64,000 bases of DNA from DAOVQB01 sp023128935 (GCA_030628905.1 DAOVQB010000003.1:1-64000), one strand, 5' to 3'; positions 7,813-16,166 are shown, counted from the stretch's first letter. The notes: generated by a model not told the origin, from the letters alone. Program-made: numbers and translations.

Positions 7813-8595
7813 CTAGAAAACCTTGGCTTCCGTTTTCAGCAACTCGACAACCTTGGGTACGACCTCATCTGGCTCACCCTCGAACTTCTGGCCGCCGCCG
7901 CGGGCGGGGGGAGGTAACATCTCCACAATCCGAACCCCCGCGGCCGCGCTGGCAACCTCTGCGGCCGGGATTGACGGGGTGACCTCTTCGATCGGCTTGC
8001 GCTTGGATTGCATGATCCCCTTGAGGGAGGCGTAACGGGGCTCATTGAGTCCCTTTTCCGTAGTCAGCACAGCCGGAAGGCTCACTTCCACCTCCTCTTG
8101 ACCGCCCTCGATGGCCCGGTAGGTCTTGGCCTTGCCATTATCCTCCCACTCGAGCTTGTGGATCATCGAGACGTGGGGCCAGCCGAGGTACTCGGCCAGC
8201 GCAATGCCCACGCAATCACTCTCAACATCGATGCTGAGCTTTCCGGCCAGCACCAGGTCAGGATCCAGGGTCCTGATCACGTCGGCCAGGATACGAGCCG
8301 TGGCCAGACCATCGCCCCCCTGGTAGGCGTCATCTGTTACTATGACCCCTCGGTCTGCGCCCATGGCCAGGCAGGAGCGGATGGCTTCCTTCGCTTTCTC
8401 CGGTCCCACCGTGACGATGATCACCTCGCCCTCCCCTCTGGAGTCCTTGATCCTGAGGGCTTCTTCCAGCGCGTATTCATCGTATGGGCTTACAACCATT
8501 TCAACATCCGTGCGGTCGATCGACACCCCATCCGAAGCTACGACAATACGCGCCTCAGAACTTGGAACCTGCTTCATACACACAACAACCTTCAC
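7813..8595 (-). CDS. etfB: Electron transfer flavoprotein, beta subunit
   Basis: About 260 residues from the GTG at 8595, preceded by GGGGAGG at 9 bp; an ATG three codons upstream abuts that SD and fits less well. The protein begins KVVVCMKQVPSSEA, as EtfB proteins do. It carries DEYALEEALRIKD, LAMGADRGVIVTD, GKLSIDVESDCVGIALAEYL and the late motif LNEPRYASLKGIMQSKRKPI. It binds AMP and pairs with EtfA. A promoter at 8810-8838 implies an untranslated leader of about 200 nt, longer than other leaders in this window, with GC-rich inverted repeats near 8690-8720. Confidence 0.97.
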   Translation of the reverse strand: MKVVVCMKQVPSSEARIVVASDGVSIDRTDVEMVVSPYDEYALEEALRIKDSRGEGEVIIVTVGPEKAKEAIRSCLAMGADRGVIVTDDAYQGGDGLATARILADVIRTLDPDLVLAGKLSIDVESDCVGIALAEYLGWPHVSMIHKLEWEDNGKAKTYRAIEGGQEEVEVSLPAVLTTEKGLNEPRYASLKGIMQSKRKPIEEVTPSIPAAEVASAAAGVRIVEMLPPPARGGGQKFEGEPDEVVPKVVELLKTEAKVF

Positions 8596-8809
8596 AGGTG
8601 GCATCCTCCCCGCGTCAAATCAGCTCGACAACAACCCCCGTTTTTCAAGGAACCGGCCACTAAAAGAAACGAGCCTCCGCGGGGCACTTCGCCTCGAGCG
8701 GAGCGCTCGTTCAGCTCGTCCTGCCTCTGCCTCACCGATGAGTGCCTGCCCCCCGGATATGCCGCACCCGCGCGTGCTCGGTTAGAAGCACTGGGCATTC
8801 CGAATTCGC

Positions 8810-8838
8810 AATTTACCAAACCGCTGAAACACGGTCAA
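8810..8838 (-). promoter_or_regulatory. Promoter of the etfB-etfA operon
   Basis: TTGACC, 17-bp spacer, TAAATT on the minus strand. It sits directly downstream of the stop of the preceding lipoprotein gene (stop at 8840). The predicted start is near 8803, leaving a leader of about 200 nt before etfB. Confidence 0.6.
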
Positions 8839-8839
8839 T

Positions 8840-9841
8840 CTAAAGTGAGCCCCACCTTGGCGGAAGCCCACCTCTTGGGATGCCGCCTTGGCCGCCTCGA
8901 CCGCCGGGGGGTACCTGGGGCTCATACTCGAGTCCCGTCTCAAGCATCCGCCTTATCTCCTTTTCTGACAATATGTTCCATCCGGCAGGAATAGCTGGAC
9001 GCGGGATCGAATCGATCTGCGTTTGGCTCAGGCGCTGGAGCCGCAACGTCCCGGAGATCTCCAGGGCCTCGAGGACAAAGTGCACCTGAGTTGGCCGCCT
9101 GCGCTCCTTGGTTACCGCGGACCCATATGCCACGCGGAGCAGCGATTGCCCCCCGGACGTCCTCAATCCCCAACTGGTAATCCCAAGGCTCTCCTTCTCG
9201 ACCCACACCTCAGCTGCCGGGACAGTCGGGCCGAAGTCCTGCGGTCGACCAGAAAAGATCCAATGCTCTCCCCTACTTAGAAGCGTCGGGTGCTCGAGCA
9301 GCAGCAGCAGCGCCTGAGGCTGGAGGATAAGCCGGCCGAGGCGGGCAATTAGCAGCCCCTGCTCCAAGGGGCTCGCGGATTCGCGGCTATGGTGATCCGA
9401 GGGGCGAACAGTTGACTCATCCAGGCCACAGGACGTGAGCACGGCCCTCTCCCGAGGGATGTGGATACTCCATCCTCCAAGTCCAGCCCAGAGACTCATC
9501 ACAGGAGAGAGCATCCCAGGGCGCAGCATGGCCCAGACCTCTCCAGTGTCCCGGAGTGCAAAGTGGAGATTGAGGGCAGGAATATTGCGCCCCTCCATCT
9601 GGAGCCGCACGCTGCCCCGTCCCTTGAAGTCGCCCGAGCGGATCTCACCGATTGCAGCTGCCAGAAGCGAGTCGGGGTTGACGAGCGCCTCCTCTGTCTG
9701 AGGGATCGAGGGTGGCGGGGGACGGCAGCTGCCCAGGACAGCGACTATCAGGGCTGCCCCGATCGCCAGAAGCAACTGGGAACGAGAACCCCAGGGGCTC
9801 TCTGCCAGGTGGGTACGGTAGAGAACGCGTTTGGGCATCAT
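8840..9841 (-). CDS. Putative outer-membrane lipoprotein (LolA/LolB-like fold possible)
   Basis: 333 residues. After a 25-residue lead, the segment LLLAIGAALIVAVLGSC ends in an LGSC lipobox, so Cys39 or so is probably lipidated. The mature part opens with a Pro-rich linker, then alternates strands (GRGSVRLQMEGRNIPALNLH, VWAMLRPGMLSPVMSLWAG). That pattern resembles LolA/LolB or DUF4292-type lipoprotein-binding folds, though I see no decisive motif. The C-terminal 25 residues are Gly/Pro/Arg-rich. It overlaps the CoA-binding gene by 4 bp (ATGA). Function unassigned. Confidence 0.75.
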   Translation of the reverse strand: MMPKRVLYRTHLAESPWGSRSQLLLAIGAALIVAVLGSCRPPPPSIPQTEEALVNPDSLLAAAIGEIRSGDFKGRGSVRLQMEGRNIPALNLHFALRDTGEVWAMLRPGMLSPVMSLWAGLGGWSIHIPRERAVLTSCGLDESTVRPSDHHSRESASPLEQGLLIARLGRLILQPQALLLLLEHPTLLSRGEHWIFSGRPQDFGPTVPAAEVWVEKESLGITSWGLRTSGGQSLLRVAYGSAVTKERRRPTQVHFVLEALEISGTLRLQRLSQTQIDSIPRPAIPAGWNILSEKEIRRMLETGLEYEPQVPPGGRGGQGGIPRGGLPPRWGSL

Positions 9842-10251
9842 TCCCCTCGGCGAGATTGCTTGGCACCCTCGTAGGTATCATCAATCATGGCCGGATCTTC
9901 GCCAAGGTCCAGGATCGAACAGGCCTCGATCGGCTCCAACCCAAGTTCCCGCGCCTTGCGCACCAACTCCGGGCTCTCCGATCCAGGGTTCAGAAAAAAT
10001 TCCCGCGGGCGCTTGGCTGCAATCTGGTCGAGCATCGTCAGGCCGATGCGTGGAGGCACATACATGGTGACTCTCTCGACCGGCCCCGGAACCGAGCGCA
10101 GGTCGGGGTAGGCCTGAAGGCCTTCGATCTCGGTTTCCTTTGGGTTCACCGGATAGACGGTGTAGCCCATCTTCTGGTGGGCCCGCACAGCCATATTGCC
10201 ATACTTCGATCGGTCCTTGCTCGCCCCGACGATGGCAACGGAAGGTCGCAT
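9838..10251 (-). CDS. CoA-binding domain protein (YccU-like)
   Basis: 137 residues from the ATG at 10251. AAGGAG stands 9 bp upstream, whereas two earlier ATGs overlap or abut the SD. It is a single Rossmann-type CoA-binding domain: VAIVGASKDRSKYGNMAVRA, then GYTVYPVNPKETEIEG, VTMYVPP and FFLNPGSES. This is the stand-alone form of the nucleotide-binding domain found in succinyl-CoA synthetase alpha and acyl-CoA synthetases. Its cellular role is unsettled. It is translationally coupled to the lipoprotein gene downstream. Confidence 0.9.
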   Translation of the reverse strand: MRPSVAIVGASKDRSKYGNMAVRAHQKMGYTVYPVNPKETEIEGLQAYPDLRSVPGPVERVTMYVPPRIGLTMLDQIAAKRPREFFLNPGSESPELVRKARELGLEPIEACSILDLGEDPAMIDDTYEGAKQSRRGE

Positions 10252-10425
10252 ACGCCTCATCTCCTTTCCTTGCATACGCTATTTACGCGCGCATGCTCTG
10301 CAACGCGACACTAACAGGAGAGACAGCGTGGAGCAAAAGGTGCGTTGCCTCGCAGCTGGAAGGTGGGCTAGCCTCGACGCCAGCCCACGGAAGCCATGAC
10401 AGTATCATTAGTATGAGATGGCCTC

Positions 10426-10441
10426 GGACCTGATCAGGTCC
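10426..10441. promoter_or_regulatory. Perfect 16-bp palindrome before the exonuclease-WYL gene
   Basis: GGACCTGATCAGGTCC is fully self-complementary and ends 4 bp before the GTG start, overlapping where the ribosome-binding site should be. It could be an operator for a dimeric regulator or a translation-blocking hairpin. WYL domains often occur in regulators, so autoregulation is conceivable but unproven. Confidence 0.4.
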
Positions 10442-10445
10442 TGCC

Positions 10446-11318
10446 GTGGAAGAGATCGCATGGAAGGGGAAGCCCTTGGTAGGATTGGAACTGCCCGTTA
10501 AAGAAACCGATTTCGCAGTTGTCGATGTGGAGACAACCGGGCTAGGAGCAGCGGATCGGATTATCGAGGTCGCTTGTGTCCGGCTGCACGGCTTTGAAGA
10601 AACCGCGCGATTCAGCAGCCTGGTCACCCCCGGTATTGCGATCGCGCCAGCGGCCAGCGCGGTTAGCGGCATCACCGACGAGATGGTTGCGCGGGCTTCG
10701 ATCTTTCCGGAGATCTCTCCCCAGCTGGAGCAACTCCTCCAGGATGCCGTTCTCGTCGCACACAATGCTCCTTTTGACCTTAGGTTCCTGAGCCGGGAGC
10801 GCAAGAGGTGGCAGCTTCAGCCCTGGAAGGGGCTCGTGCTCGACACGCTGCGCCTGGCACGCAATACCGTCACTCTTCCCCACTATAATCTCGAGGCCCT
10901 GCGTGAAGCGCTGCATCTCACCCATGCACCCAGCCACCGGGCGCTTTCAGATGTACTGGCCACCGTTTCGCTGCTCAAGGTGCTTGTGGATCGAATGGAC
11001 CCCAAGCCGGAGAACTTGGGTAATCTGCTCAAGGCGCAGGAACCCATACCCATTACTTGGTCCGACGCAATGCGCGCGGGTGTACCGGAGGAGATTGTCC
11101 TCCCGCTCCAGAGGGCCGCAATGTACACAGAGATCGCTGAACTGGATTATGAAAGTCATTCGGGAGTCCATACCCACTGGGTTCACCCTCTTCAGATCGA
11201 GCACAACGGTCCGCTCCAATATCTGAGTGCTAGGATTATCGATGGGGGCGAGATCCGCAGCTTCCGCATCGACCGGATAGTGCGAGTGTGCACCCAAGGC
11301 GATTCCGGAAACGAGTAG
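10446..11318 (+). CDS. DnaQ-like 3'-5' exonuclease with C-terminal WYL-like domain
   Basis: 290 residues from a GTG. The N-terminal DEDDh exonuclease has ExoI VVDVETTG near 19-26, a GITDEMV segment, ExoII VAHNAPFDLRFL and ExoIII HRALSDVLAT, so all catalytic residues are present. From about residue 205 a second module appears: ALQRAAMYTEIAELDYES-like helix and strand, then THWVHPLQIEHNGPLQYLSA and SFRIDRIVRV. These match the WYL pattern (Y-L followed by R-S-F-R-I-D-R-I). Proofreading subunits lack this module. A role in repair or in ligand- or nucleic-acid-gated nuclease activity is inference. It is 42 bp upstream of alr on the same strand. Confidence 0.85.
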   Translation: MEEIAWKGKPLVGLELPVKETDFAVVDVETTGLGAADRIIEVACVRLHGFEETARFSSLVTPGIAIAPAASAVSGITDEMVARASIFPEISPQLEQLLQDAVLVAHNAPFDLRFLSRERKRWQLQPWKGLVLDTLRLARNTVTLPHYNLEALREALHLTHAPSHRALSDVLATVSLLKVLVDRMDPKPENLGNLLKAQEPIPITWSDAMRAGVPEEIVLPLQRAAMYTEIAELDYESHSGVHTHWVHPLQIEHNGPLQYLSARIIDGGEIRSFRIDRIVRVCTQGDSGNE

Positions 11319-11360
11319 GCTTCAACTGAATCCTGAATCCGCACAGTAGGAGAGAGGCCA

Positions 11361-12560
11361 GTGAATGCATCCAGCAGCAACAGATCCTGCCTGCTAGGAA
11401 CAGGCACGCGTTGCTCCCACTGGATCGAGATCAGCCCAAAAGCCTATCGACACAACCTGCGCGGTTTACGCCACCTCCTCAAGCCAGATGTTAAACTGAT
11501 GGCGGTGGTCAAGGCCAACGCCTACGGGCACGGCGCGCGCCTGATCACCCCCCTGGCGGTGGCCGCAGGGGCCGACTACCTTGGAGTGGATTCCTTGGCC
11601 GAGTTCGAGGAAATCCGAGATCTGTGTGAGGGCGTGCCGGTCTGTATATTGGGTCCCATCCTACCGTCGGAAGCTCAAGCTGTGGTGGCCTCCGGGGTCG
11701 AACCCGCCGTCTCGAGCATGGAGGTTGCACTCGCTCTGGCAAGGGCGGCGCGCACCACAAATCAGCACGTGAGGATCCATATTAAGGTCGAAACCGGAAC
11801 TCACCGCCAAGGCATCCTGCCCGAGGAGATTCCGGATTGGTGTGCATTCTTTGCCAAGTATCCACTCATGCGTTTCCGTGGGCTGCATACGCACTTCGCC
11901 AATATCGAGGACACGACGGATCACACGGTCGCTCGCCGCCAGCTGGCTCGTATGAAGGAGGCCCGCCAAGTTTTCGCGGACTTGGGGCAGACGCCTGATA
12001 TCACCCATTCCGCGTGTTCGGCCGCAACCATCGTCATGGAGGAAACCCATGGAGATATGGTTCGCCTGGGAATCGCCAGCTTTGGGCTCTGGCCTTCCAG
12101 AGAAACCTACCTCTCCACACTGCTCTCCCATCGCATGGGCCCCGAACTGCTCCCCGTACTGTCCTGGAAGGCACGCATTGCCCAGATCAAGGGCGTCGAG
12201 CCCGGGGAATTCGTCGGCTATGGCTGCACATTCCGCACAACCCACGCCATGCGCATAGCTGTGCTGCCTGTGGGCTACTACGATGCCTACGACCGCCGCC
12301 TTTCAGGCCACGGCTATGTGCTCGCAAGCGGTAAGCGGGCCCCGATCGTGGGGCGTGTTTGTATGAACATGACGATGATCGACATCAGCGACATCCCGGA
12401 TCCACAGCTAGGCCAGGAGGTCACCCTCATCGGACGCCACGGTGCCGAAGTTATCACCGCCGACACACTGGCCGCGCTCTGCGGGACTATCAACTACGAG
12501 ATTGTCAGCCGACTCGGCCGCCACATCCCCCGCATGCTCGCCAAAGAAGCCACCGAGTAG
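11361..12560 (+). CDS. alr: Alanine racemase
   Basis: 399 residues from a GTG with GAGAGG upstream. PLP lysine is in MAVVKANAYGHGARL. The barrel continues with HIKVETGTHRQGI and GLHTHFANIED. The catalytic tyrosine region is GEFVGYGCTFRTTHAMRIAVLP, in which the usual GY.....T pattern holds, followed by GYYDAYDRRLSGHGYVL and GRVCMNMTMIDIS. It supplies D-alanine for peptidoglycan. The 107-bp structured repeat begins on the last base of its stop codon. Confidence 0.96.
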   Translation: MNASSSNRSCLLGTGTRCSHWIEISPKAYRHNLRGLRHLLKPDVKLMAVVKANAYGHGARLITPLAVAAGADYLGVDSLAEFEEIRDLCEGVPVCILGPILPSEAQAVVASGVEPAVSSMEVALALARAARTTNQHVRIHIKVETGTHRQGILPEEIPDWCAFFAKYPLMRFRGLHTHFANIEDTTDHTVARRQLARMKEARQVFADLGQTPDITHSACSAATIVMEETHGDMVRLGIASFGLWPSRETYLSTLLSHRMGPELLPVLSWKARIAQIKGVEPGEFVGYGCTFRTTHAMRIAVLPVGYYDAYDRRLSGHGYVLASGKRAPIVGRVCMNMTMIDISDIPDPQLGQEVTLIGRHGAEVITADTLAALCGTINYEIVSRLGRHIPRMLAKEATE

Positions 12561-12666
12561 CCGAGGCCGGGTCCGCATATGGGCCCATAGCGAATCCGTC
12601 GCGTCTGCCCCGTCCAGGGGCAGGCGCAAGTTGAGCGCAGGGCCTTTATGCGGACCCGGCCTCGGC
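12560..12666. repeat. 107-bp structured intergenic repeat, copy 2
   Basis: Same length and architecture as the copy at 5579. The outer 18-bp stem here contains a T-A pair (GGGTCC/GGACCC) where copy 1 has G-C, and a G-C where copy 1 has G-T. The apical stem is GCGTCTGCCCC-gtcca-GGGGCAGGCGC. It starts at the alr stop codon and lies between two convergent genes, 34 bp from the stop of the tRNA-binding gene. Confidence 0.85.
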
Positions 12667-12699
12667 GAAGCCTACGTAGAGCAGCGCGGCCCGCTCTGT

Positions 12700-13164
12700 C
12701 TAGCCGACTGGCCAACCCGGGGGAACTTCAGTCATCATCGTGAGGAGCACGACGCGATCCTCGCCCGATGCAGCCATCAACATCCCCTGCGACTCGACTC
12801 CGCGTAAGCGCACCGGCTTCAGGTTGGCCACAATGGCGATGGTCTTGCCAACCAGCTCCCCGGGATCGTAGTGGGGAGCGATGCCGGCCACGATCTGCCG
12901 CTGACCCAGCTCGCCAACATCGATCCTCAGGACAAGCAGTTTGTCTGCATTGGGATGCTTCTCCGCAGAAAGGACCTTCGCGGTGCGTATATCCAATGCG
13001 GTGAAAACATCGAAGGAGACCTCCGGCTTTCCGGATGTCTCTTGGGGCTTCCTACTAGCGTTGGCTCCCGGCTGCGTCCCGGACACCGAGCTGGCCTGGG
13101 CTTCAGCTTCAGCTTCAGCTCCCGCTCCAGACCTGGCCTTGGGGTTTTCCTCATCCGGCATCAT
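12700..13164 (-). CDS. Free-standing tRNA-binding domain (MetRS C-terminal / Trbp111-like)
   Basis: 154 residues. The first 50 are low-complexity (Ala/Glu/Ser/Pro). From FDVFTALDIRTAKVLSAEKH onward it is a complete EMAP-II-like OB fold: PNADKLLVLRIDVGELGQR, QIVAGIAPHYDPGELVGK, IAIVANLKPVRLRGVESQGM and LMAASGED. This is the domain that ends many methionyl-tRNA synthetases and forms free dimers (Trbp111). No metG core is nearby, so it may act in trans. Its start overlaps the GT2 stop by 14 bp, placing it last in the glycosyltransferase operon. Confidence 0.9.
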   Translation of the reverse strand: MMPDEENPKARSGAGAEAEAEAQASSVSGTQPGANASRKPQETSGKPEVSFDVFTALDIRTAKVLSAEKHPNADKLLVLRIDVGELGQRQIVAGIAPHYDPGELVGKTIAIVANLKPVRLRGVESQGMLMAASGEDRVVLLTMMTEVPPGWPVG

Positions 13165-13945
13165 TTCGCCTTTCCTTGGGTGATTTCCTCAACTGCGCCT
13201 CACGCAGAAGCGCATACTTCAACCAGACCGCATAACTGGCCATGCCTGCCACCACCAGGCCGCGCCATCCCTCTAGGAAACCGACCCGCAGCACGTAACT
13301 CTTTATGGCCTTCGCGGCAGGATGAATGGCCATCTCCAACATGGCAACACGCCGCCGGTCTTTTTCCTGCTCGGCCCAGAGGCTGGCCATCTCGTGGGTC
13401 TTGCGGATGTGGTGATCCAGATTCCGGTAAGAGTAATGCAGCAGATCCCCTCGCAGGAACCCCACCGGCCCGTCAACGTGAAGCCCTTCATGGATCAGGC
13501 TCCCGTCCAAGGCGGCGCGCGCTTTGTTGAAGAGACGCACCTTTCGATCGGGATACCAGCCCCCAAACCGCAGGAACCGGCCCAGGTACCAGGTACGCCG
13601 GTTCATGGCATAGGCACTCGGCCTCTCCCCCAGCGCCGGACGCATCAGCGTCTCTTCGATCGAGCGGCGCAGCTCCGGGGAAACCTCCTCGTCCGCATCC
13701 ACCCATAGGACCCACTGGTGCCGCGTCAGACCAACTGCAAAGGCCTTCTGTTTGCTGTAGCCTTCCCAATCATGGTGGACGACTTCAGCGCCGGCCTGGG
13801 CCGCCAGTTCTGGAGTGCCATCCCTACTACCTGCATCGACCACCACAACCTGATCCACCCAAGAGAGACTCGCCAGGGCGCGGGGAATCCGGTCGGCTTC
13901 ATTCAATGCTATGATAATTGCCGAGATTGGATACCCGTTCTTCAT
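13151..13945 (-). CDS. Family 2 glycosyltransferase (WaaE/KdtX-like)
   Basis: 264 residues. GT-A fold: ISAIIIALNEADRIPRALAS at the N-terminus, VVVVDAGSRDGTPELAAQAG, then the DxD-type metal motif in VLWVDADEEVSPELRRSIEE. The mid-section (RTWYLGRFLRFGGWYPDRKV and HEGLHVDGPVGFLRGDLLHY) is typical of the lipopolysaccharide core glucosyltransferase WaaE subgroup. A hydrophobic C-terminal part is likely membrane-associated. It lies between the GT4 gene (24 bp) and the tRNA-binding gene. Surface polysaccharide or LPS assembly on the inner leaflet is the likely role. Confidence 0.92.
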   Translation of the reverse strand: MKNGYPISAIIIALNEADRIPRALASLSWVDQVVVVDAGSRDGTPELAAQAGAEVVHHDWEGYSKQKAFAVGLTRHQWVLWVDADEEVSPELRRSIEETLMRPALGERPSAYAMNRRTWYLGRFLRFGGWYPDRKVRLFNKARAALDGSLIHEGLHVDGPVGFLRGDLLHYSYRNLDHHIRKTHEMASLWAEQEKDRRRVAMLEMAIHPAAKAIKSYVLRVGFLEGWRGLVVAGMASYAVWLKYALLREAQLRKSPKERRNDAG

Positions 13946-13969
13946 CGTGCCACCCTTATGGAGTTGGCA

Positions 13970-15118
13970 TCAGAACCGCCGCCGAGCCCGGGCTTCAACG
14001 GCCACACGCTCGGCCCGCTCACCAAAGAGCCCCATTGAGTAGTTTGAACGAACCCGCTCGCGGCCCATCCACCCCCACTCCCGCGCCGTCTCAGGATCAT
14101 GGAGGAGCAAACTCAGAGCAGCCGCCAGCGATTCCGGCTCACCCTGTGGCACCAAGCACTCCTCCTGGTCGATGAGTTCGGGCAGGACACCCACGCGACT
14201 CGCCACCACAGGCACGCCCACTGCCATATATTCCAGGGCGCTGCGCGACACCGCCTCCGATCCCAAGCTCGGGATGACCCCTATGTCCAGGGCGGCCGCA
14301 TGCACCAGAGGATCCTCCACGAATCCGGTCAGCACCAGATGATCTTCCATCCCCAACGACCCCGCCAAGTGCCGCAAGGTCTTGGCAGGGATCTCCTTCT
14401 GGGCCCCCACGACAAGGAGTCTGAAATCATACCCCTGTTGCACAAGAATCCGGCAGGCGCGGATCAGGATCTCATGACCCTTGACCGGAGACAGACGCCC
14501 TATGATGCCGATCAACGGGGTGTCGGGGGGCAATCCGTAACGCTTGCGGATGGCACTGCGGGCGCGTGAGGGCTTCAGCGCCGGCTCCTCTTCAATCGCA
14601 TGCAGGTCGATACCTGGCGGCAGGTGCAGCAGCCGCTCCGGCGCAAGGTCCCACCCCTTAAGGTGCTGGCTCAGCATATATGCCCCGCTGGCGACAATAC
14701 GATCGGCCCCATTCCGGTAGAGCCAGCGATGGCCAGGATCAGCCCTGGGGTGGCGCGCATCGGCGCGCACCCGCACCAACCCCGTGGGCAACCCGCGCCG
14801 GGCCAGATGCATCTCCAGGTGACCTGAGCCGGTGTGCACGAAAACCACGTCCACTCCCCGGGCAACCAGGAATGCGCGCATGCGCGCAATGGTCTGAACC
14901 CAGTTCCATGGCCTCAGCTGGGTCAGGTGAAGGCCATCGGCCGTGGCCATCCCCTCTCGCACGACGGCCTGCAGAATCGGGCTGTCTTGTGCCCCGGCAA
15001 TCCAACAGGTGTGGCCGCGCCTCTCGAGCGCCTTCGCCATGGCGATCGCATACCAGGCCACAGCATTCCAGAACCTGAGCAAAACCAGATGCAGAATGCG
15101 CAGCTGCTCGGATTTCAT
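13970..15118 (-). CDS. Family 4 glycosyltransferase
   Basis: 382 residues, two-domain GT-B fold. The N-terminal domain contains HLVLLRFWNAVAWYAIAMAK and VFVHTGSGHLEMHLARR. The C-terminal nucleotide-sugar domain has IGIIGRLSPVKGHEILIRA, LVLTGFVEDPLVHAAALDIG and the E-x7-E region SRSALEYMAVGVPVVASRVG. It overlaps the patatin gene by 4 bp and precedes the GT2 gene. It probably adds a sugar to a lipid-linked or LPS acceptor. The donor cannot be read from sequence. Confidence 0.92.
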   Translation of the reverse strand: MKSEQLRILHLVLLRFWNAVAWYAIAMAKALERRGHTCWIAGAQDSPILQAVVREGMATADGLHLTQLRPWNWVQTIARMRAFLVARGVDVVFVHTGSGHLEMHLARRGLPTGLVRVRADARHPRADPGHRWLYRNGADRIVASGAYMLSQHLKGWDLAPERLLHLPPGIDLHAIEEEPALKPSRARSAIRKRYGLPPDTPLIGIIGRLSPVKGHEILIRACRILVQQGYDFRLLVVGAQKEIPAKTLRHLAGSLGMEDHLVLTGFVEDPLVHAAALDIGVIPSLGSEAVSRSALEYMAVGVPVVASRVGVLPELIDQEECLVPQGEPESLAAALSLLLHDPETAREWGWMGRERVRSNYSMGLFGERAERVAVEARARRRF

Positions 15119-15981
15119 GACGCCCCCGATTCGCCGGACCCTGCTTCACACTCCGCTCTGTCGATGGCCTGCAGGAGATCTGGCAACCGCTTGTTCATGG
15201 CACGCTCTCCCGCCGCGATCAGCCTGTCTGCATTGTCGAGGTCGAAGAAGTGAAACGGTGCCATGTCTGGTTCGAGGAATACGGATGCCTTGGAAGAGGC
15301 TTGGCGCACAAGTTCGAGCTGTATCACCTGGGAGATCTGACCGAGCAACTGTAGGGCGTGCTTCGGCGGTTTGGGATGGCGGGCCTTGCGGTTGACGCTT
15401 ACCGCAAGGACCGGGCAGGTGTCCGGACCACACAGATCGAGAAGGGTGTCGATCGGCAGCGGTTCGACCACCCCCCCGTCGACAAGAATGTGTCCTTCCC
15501 ATTCCACTGGTCGGTAGAACTCCGGAATCGCGCAACTGGCCTCAACCGCGATAACCACCGGTCCGGAGCGAAACACCTTCTTCGATTGCATCGTTATGTC
15601 CGTGGCCACTACCGCGCAGGGGATACGCAGATCCTCGAAGCGCAGATCCCCGATGCGTCTGCGCACGAACTCGCCGAGCTTCTCGGTCGAGAGGATACCC
15701 AGCAGATGGGGCTTGAAGTCGATGATGCGCTGCCATCCAATCTCGCGGGCCTCGCGCTCGAGATCGAGGATCGGGTAGCCAGCAGCCGTAAGGACGGCGA
15801 TCAGCGCTCCCCCGCTGGTTCCGGCGATGGCTCGCAGGCCGATCCCTTCTCGCTCGAGGACCTTCAACACGCCCACGTGAGCGATCGTGCGCGCCGCACC
15901 GCCGCTGAGGGCCAGTGCAACCCTCCCCCGCGCCCCATCTCCCTGCGCCATGGCCCCTCCGAAACCATCGACTCGCTTCAT
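15115..15981 (-). CDS. Patatin-like phospholipase
   Basis: 288 residues. Oxyanion-hole motif LALSGGAARTIAHVGVL near 22-38, nucleophile elbow GTSGG near 54-58 and catalytic Asp in ILVDGGVVEPLP. These are the Ser-Asp dyad elements of bacterial patatins. No signal peptide, so it is probably cytoplasmic or membrane-surface acting, hydrolysing phospholipid or acyl esters. It heads the operon with the two glycosyltransferases. C-terminal helix is polar and short. Confidence 0.93.
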   Translation of the reverse strand: MKRVDGFGGAMAQGDGARGRVALALSGGAARTIAHVGVLKVLEREGIGLRAIAGTSGGALIAVLTAAGYPILDLEREAREIGWQRIIDFKPHLLGILSTEKLGEFVRRRIGDLRFEDLRIPCAVVATDITMQSKKVFRSGPVVIAVEASCAIPEFYRPVEWEGHILVDGGVVEPLPIDTLLDLCGPDTCPVLAVSVNRKARHPKPPKHALQLLGQISQVIQLELVRQASSKASVFLEPDMAPFHFFDLDNADRLIAAGERAMNKRLPDLLQAIDRAECEAGSGESGAS

Positions 15982-16137
15982 TCCCCGGAGCTGACAACTA
16001 ACACGCCACGGGGGAAAGCCACAAGCGTATGCTCAGACGCGCCGCGCGCAGAAGCCCGCGCAGACTCGGAACCGGGCGAGGTCTCGAGGGGTGGGCACCA
16101 GGGGACAGGATGGGGAGATCAAGCCGCCAATTTCCTT

Positions 16138-16166
16138 TTGACAACCCCCCAACCGCTGCCCAAGAT
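16138..16166 (+). promoter_or_regulatory. Weak promoter candidate for the secreted-protein operon
   Basis: TTGACA, 17-bp spacer, CAAGAT. The -35 element is perfect but the -10 matches only three of six bases. Placement is sensible: about 100 bp before the start at 16268, in a 286-bp gap between divergent genes in which I see no other element. Confidence 0.35.

Noticed and set aside
8008..8994. 328-codon plus-strand frame opposite etfB
   Set aside because: Shadow of etfB on the other strand; crosses the etf promoter and the lipoprotein gene end.
12560..12666. The repeat as a simple Rho-independent terminator of alr
   Set aside because: Hairpin is far longer than needed, has conserved internal loops and a homologous copy elsewhere, and lacks a U-tract; termination may still be one of its effects.
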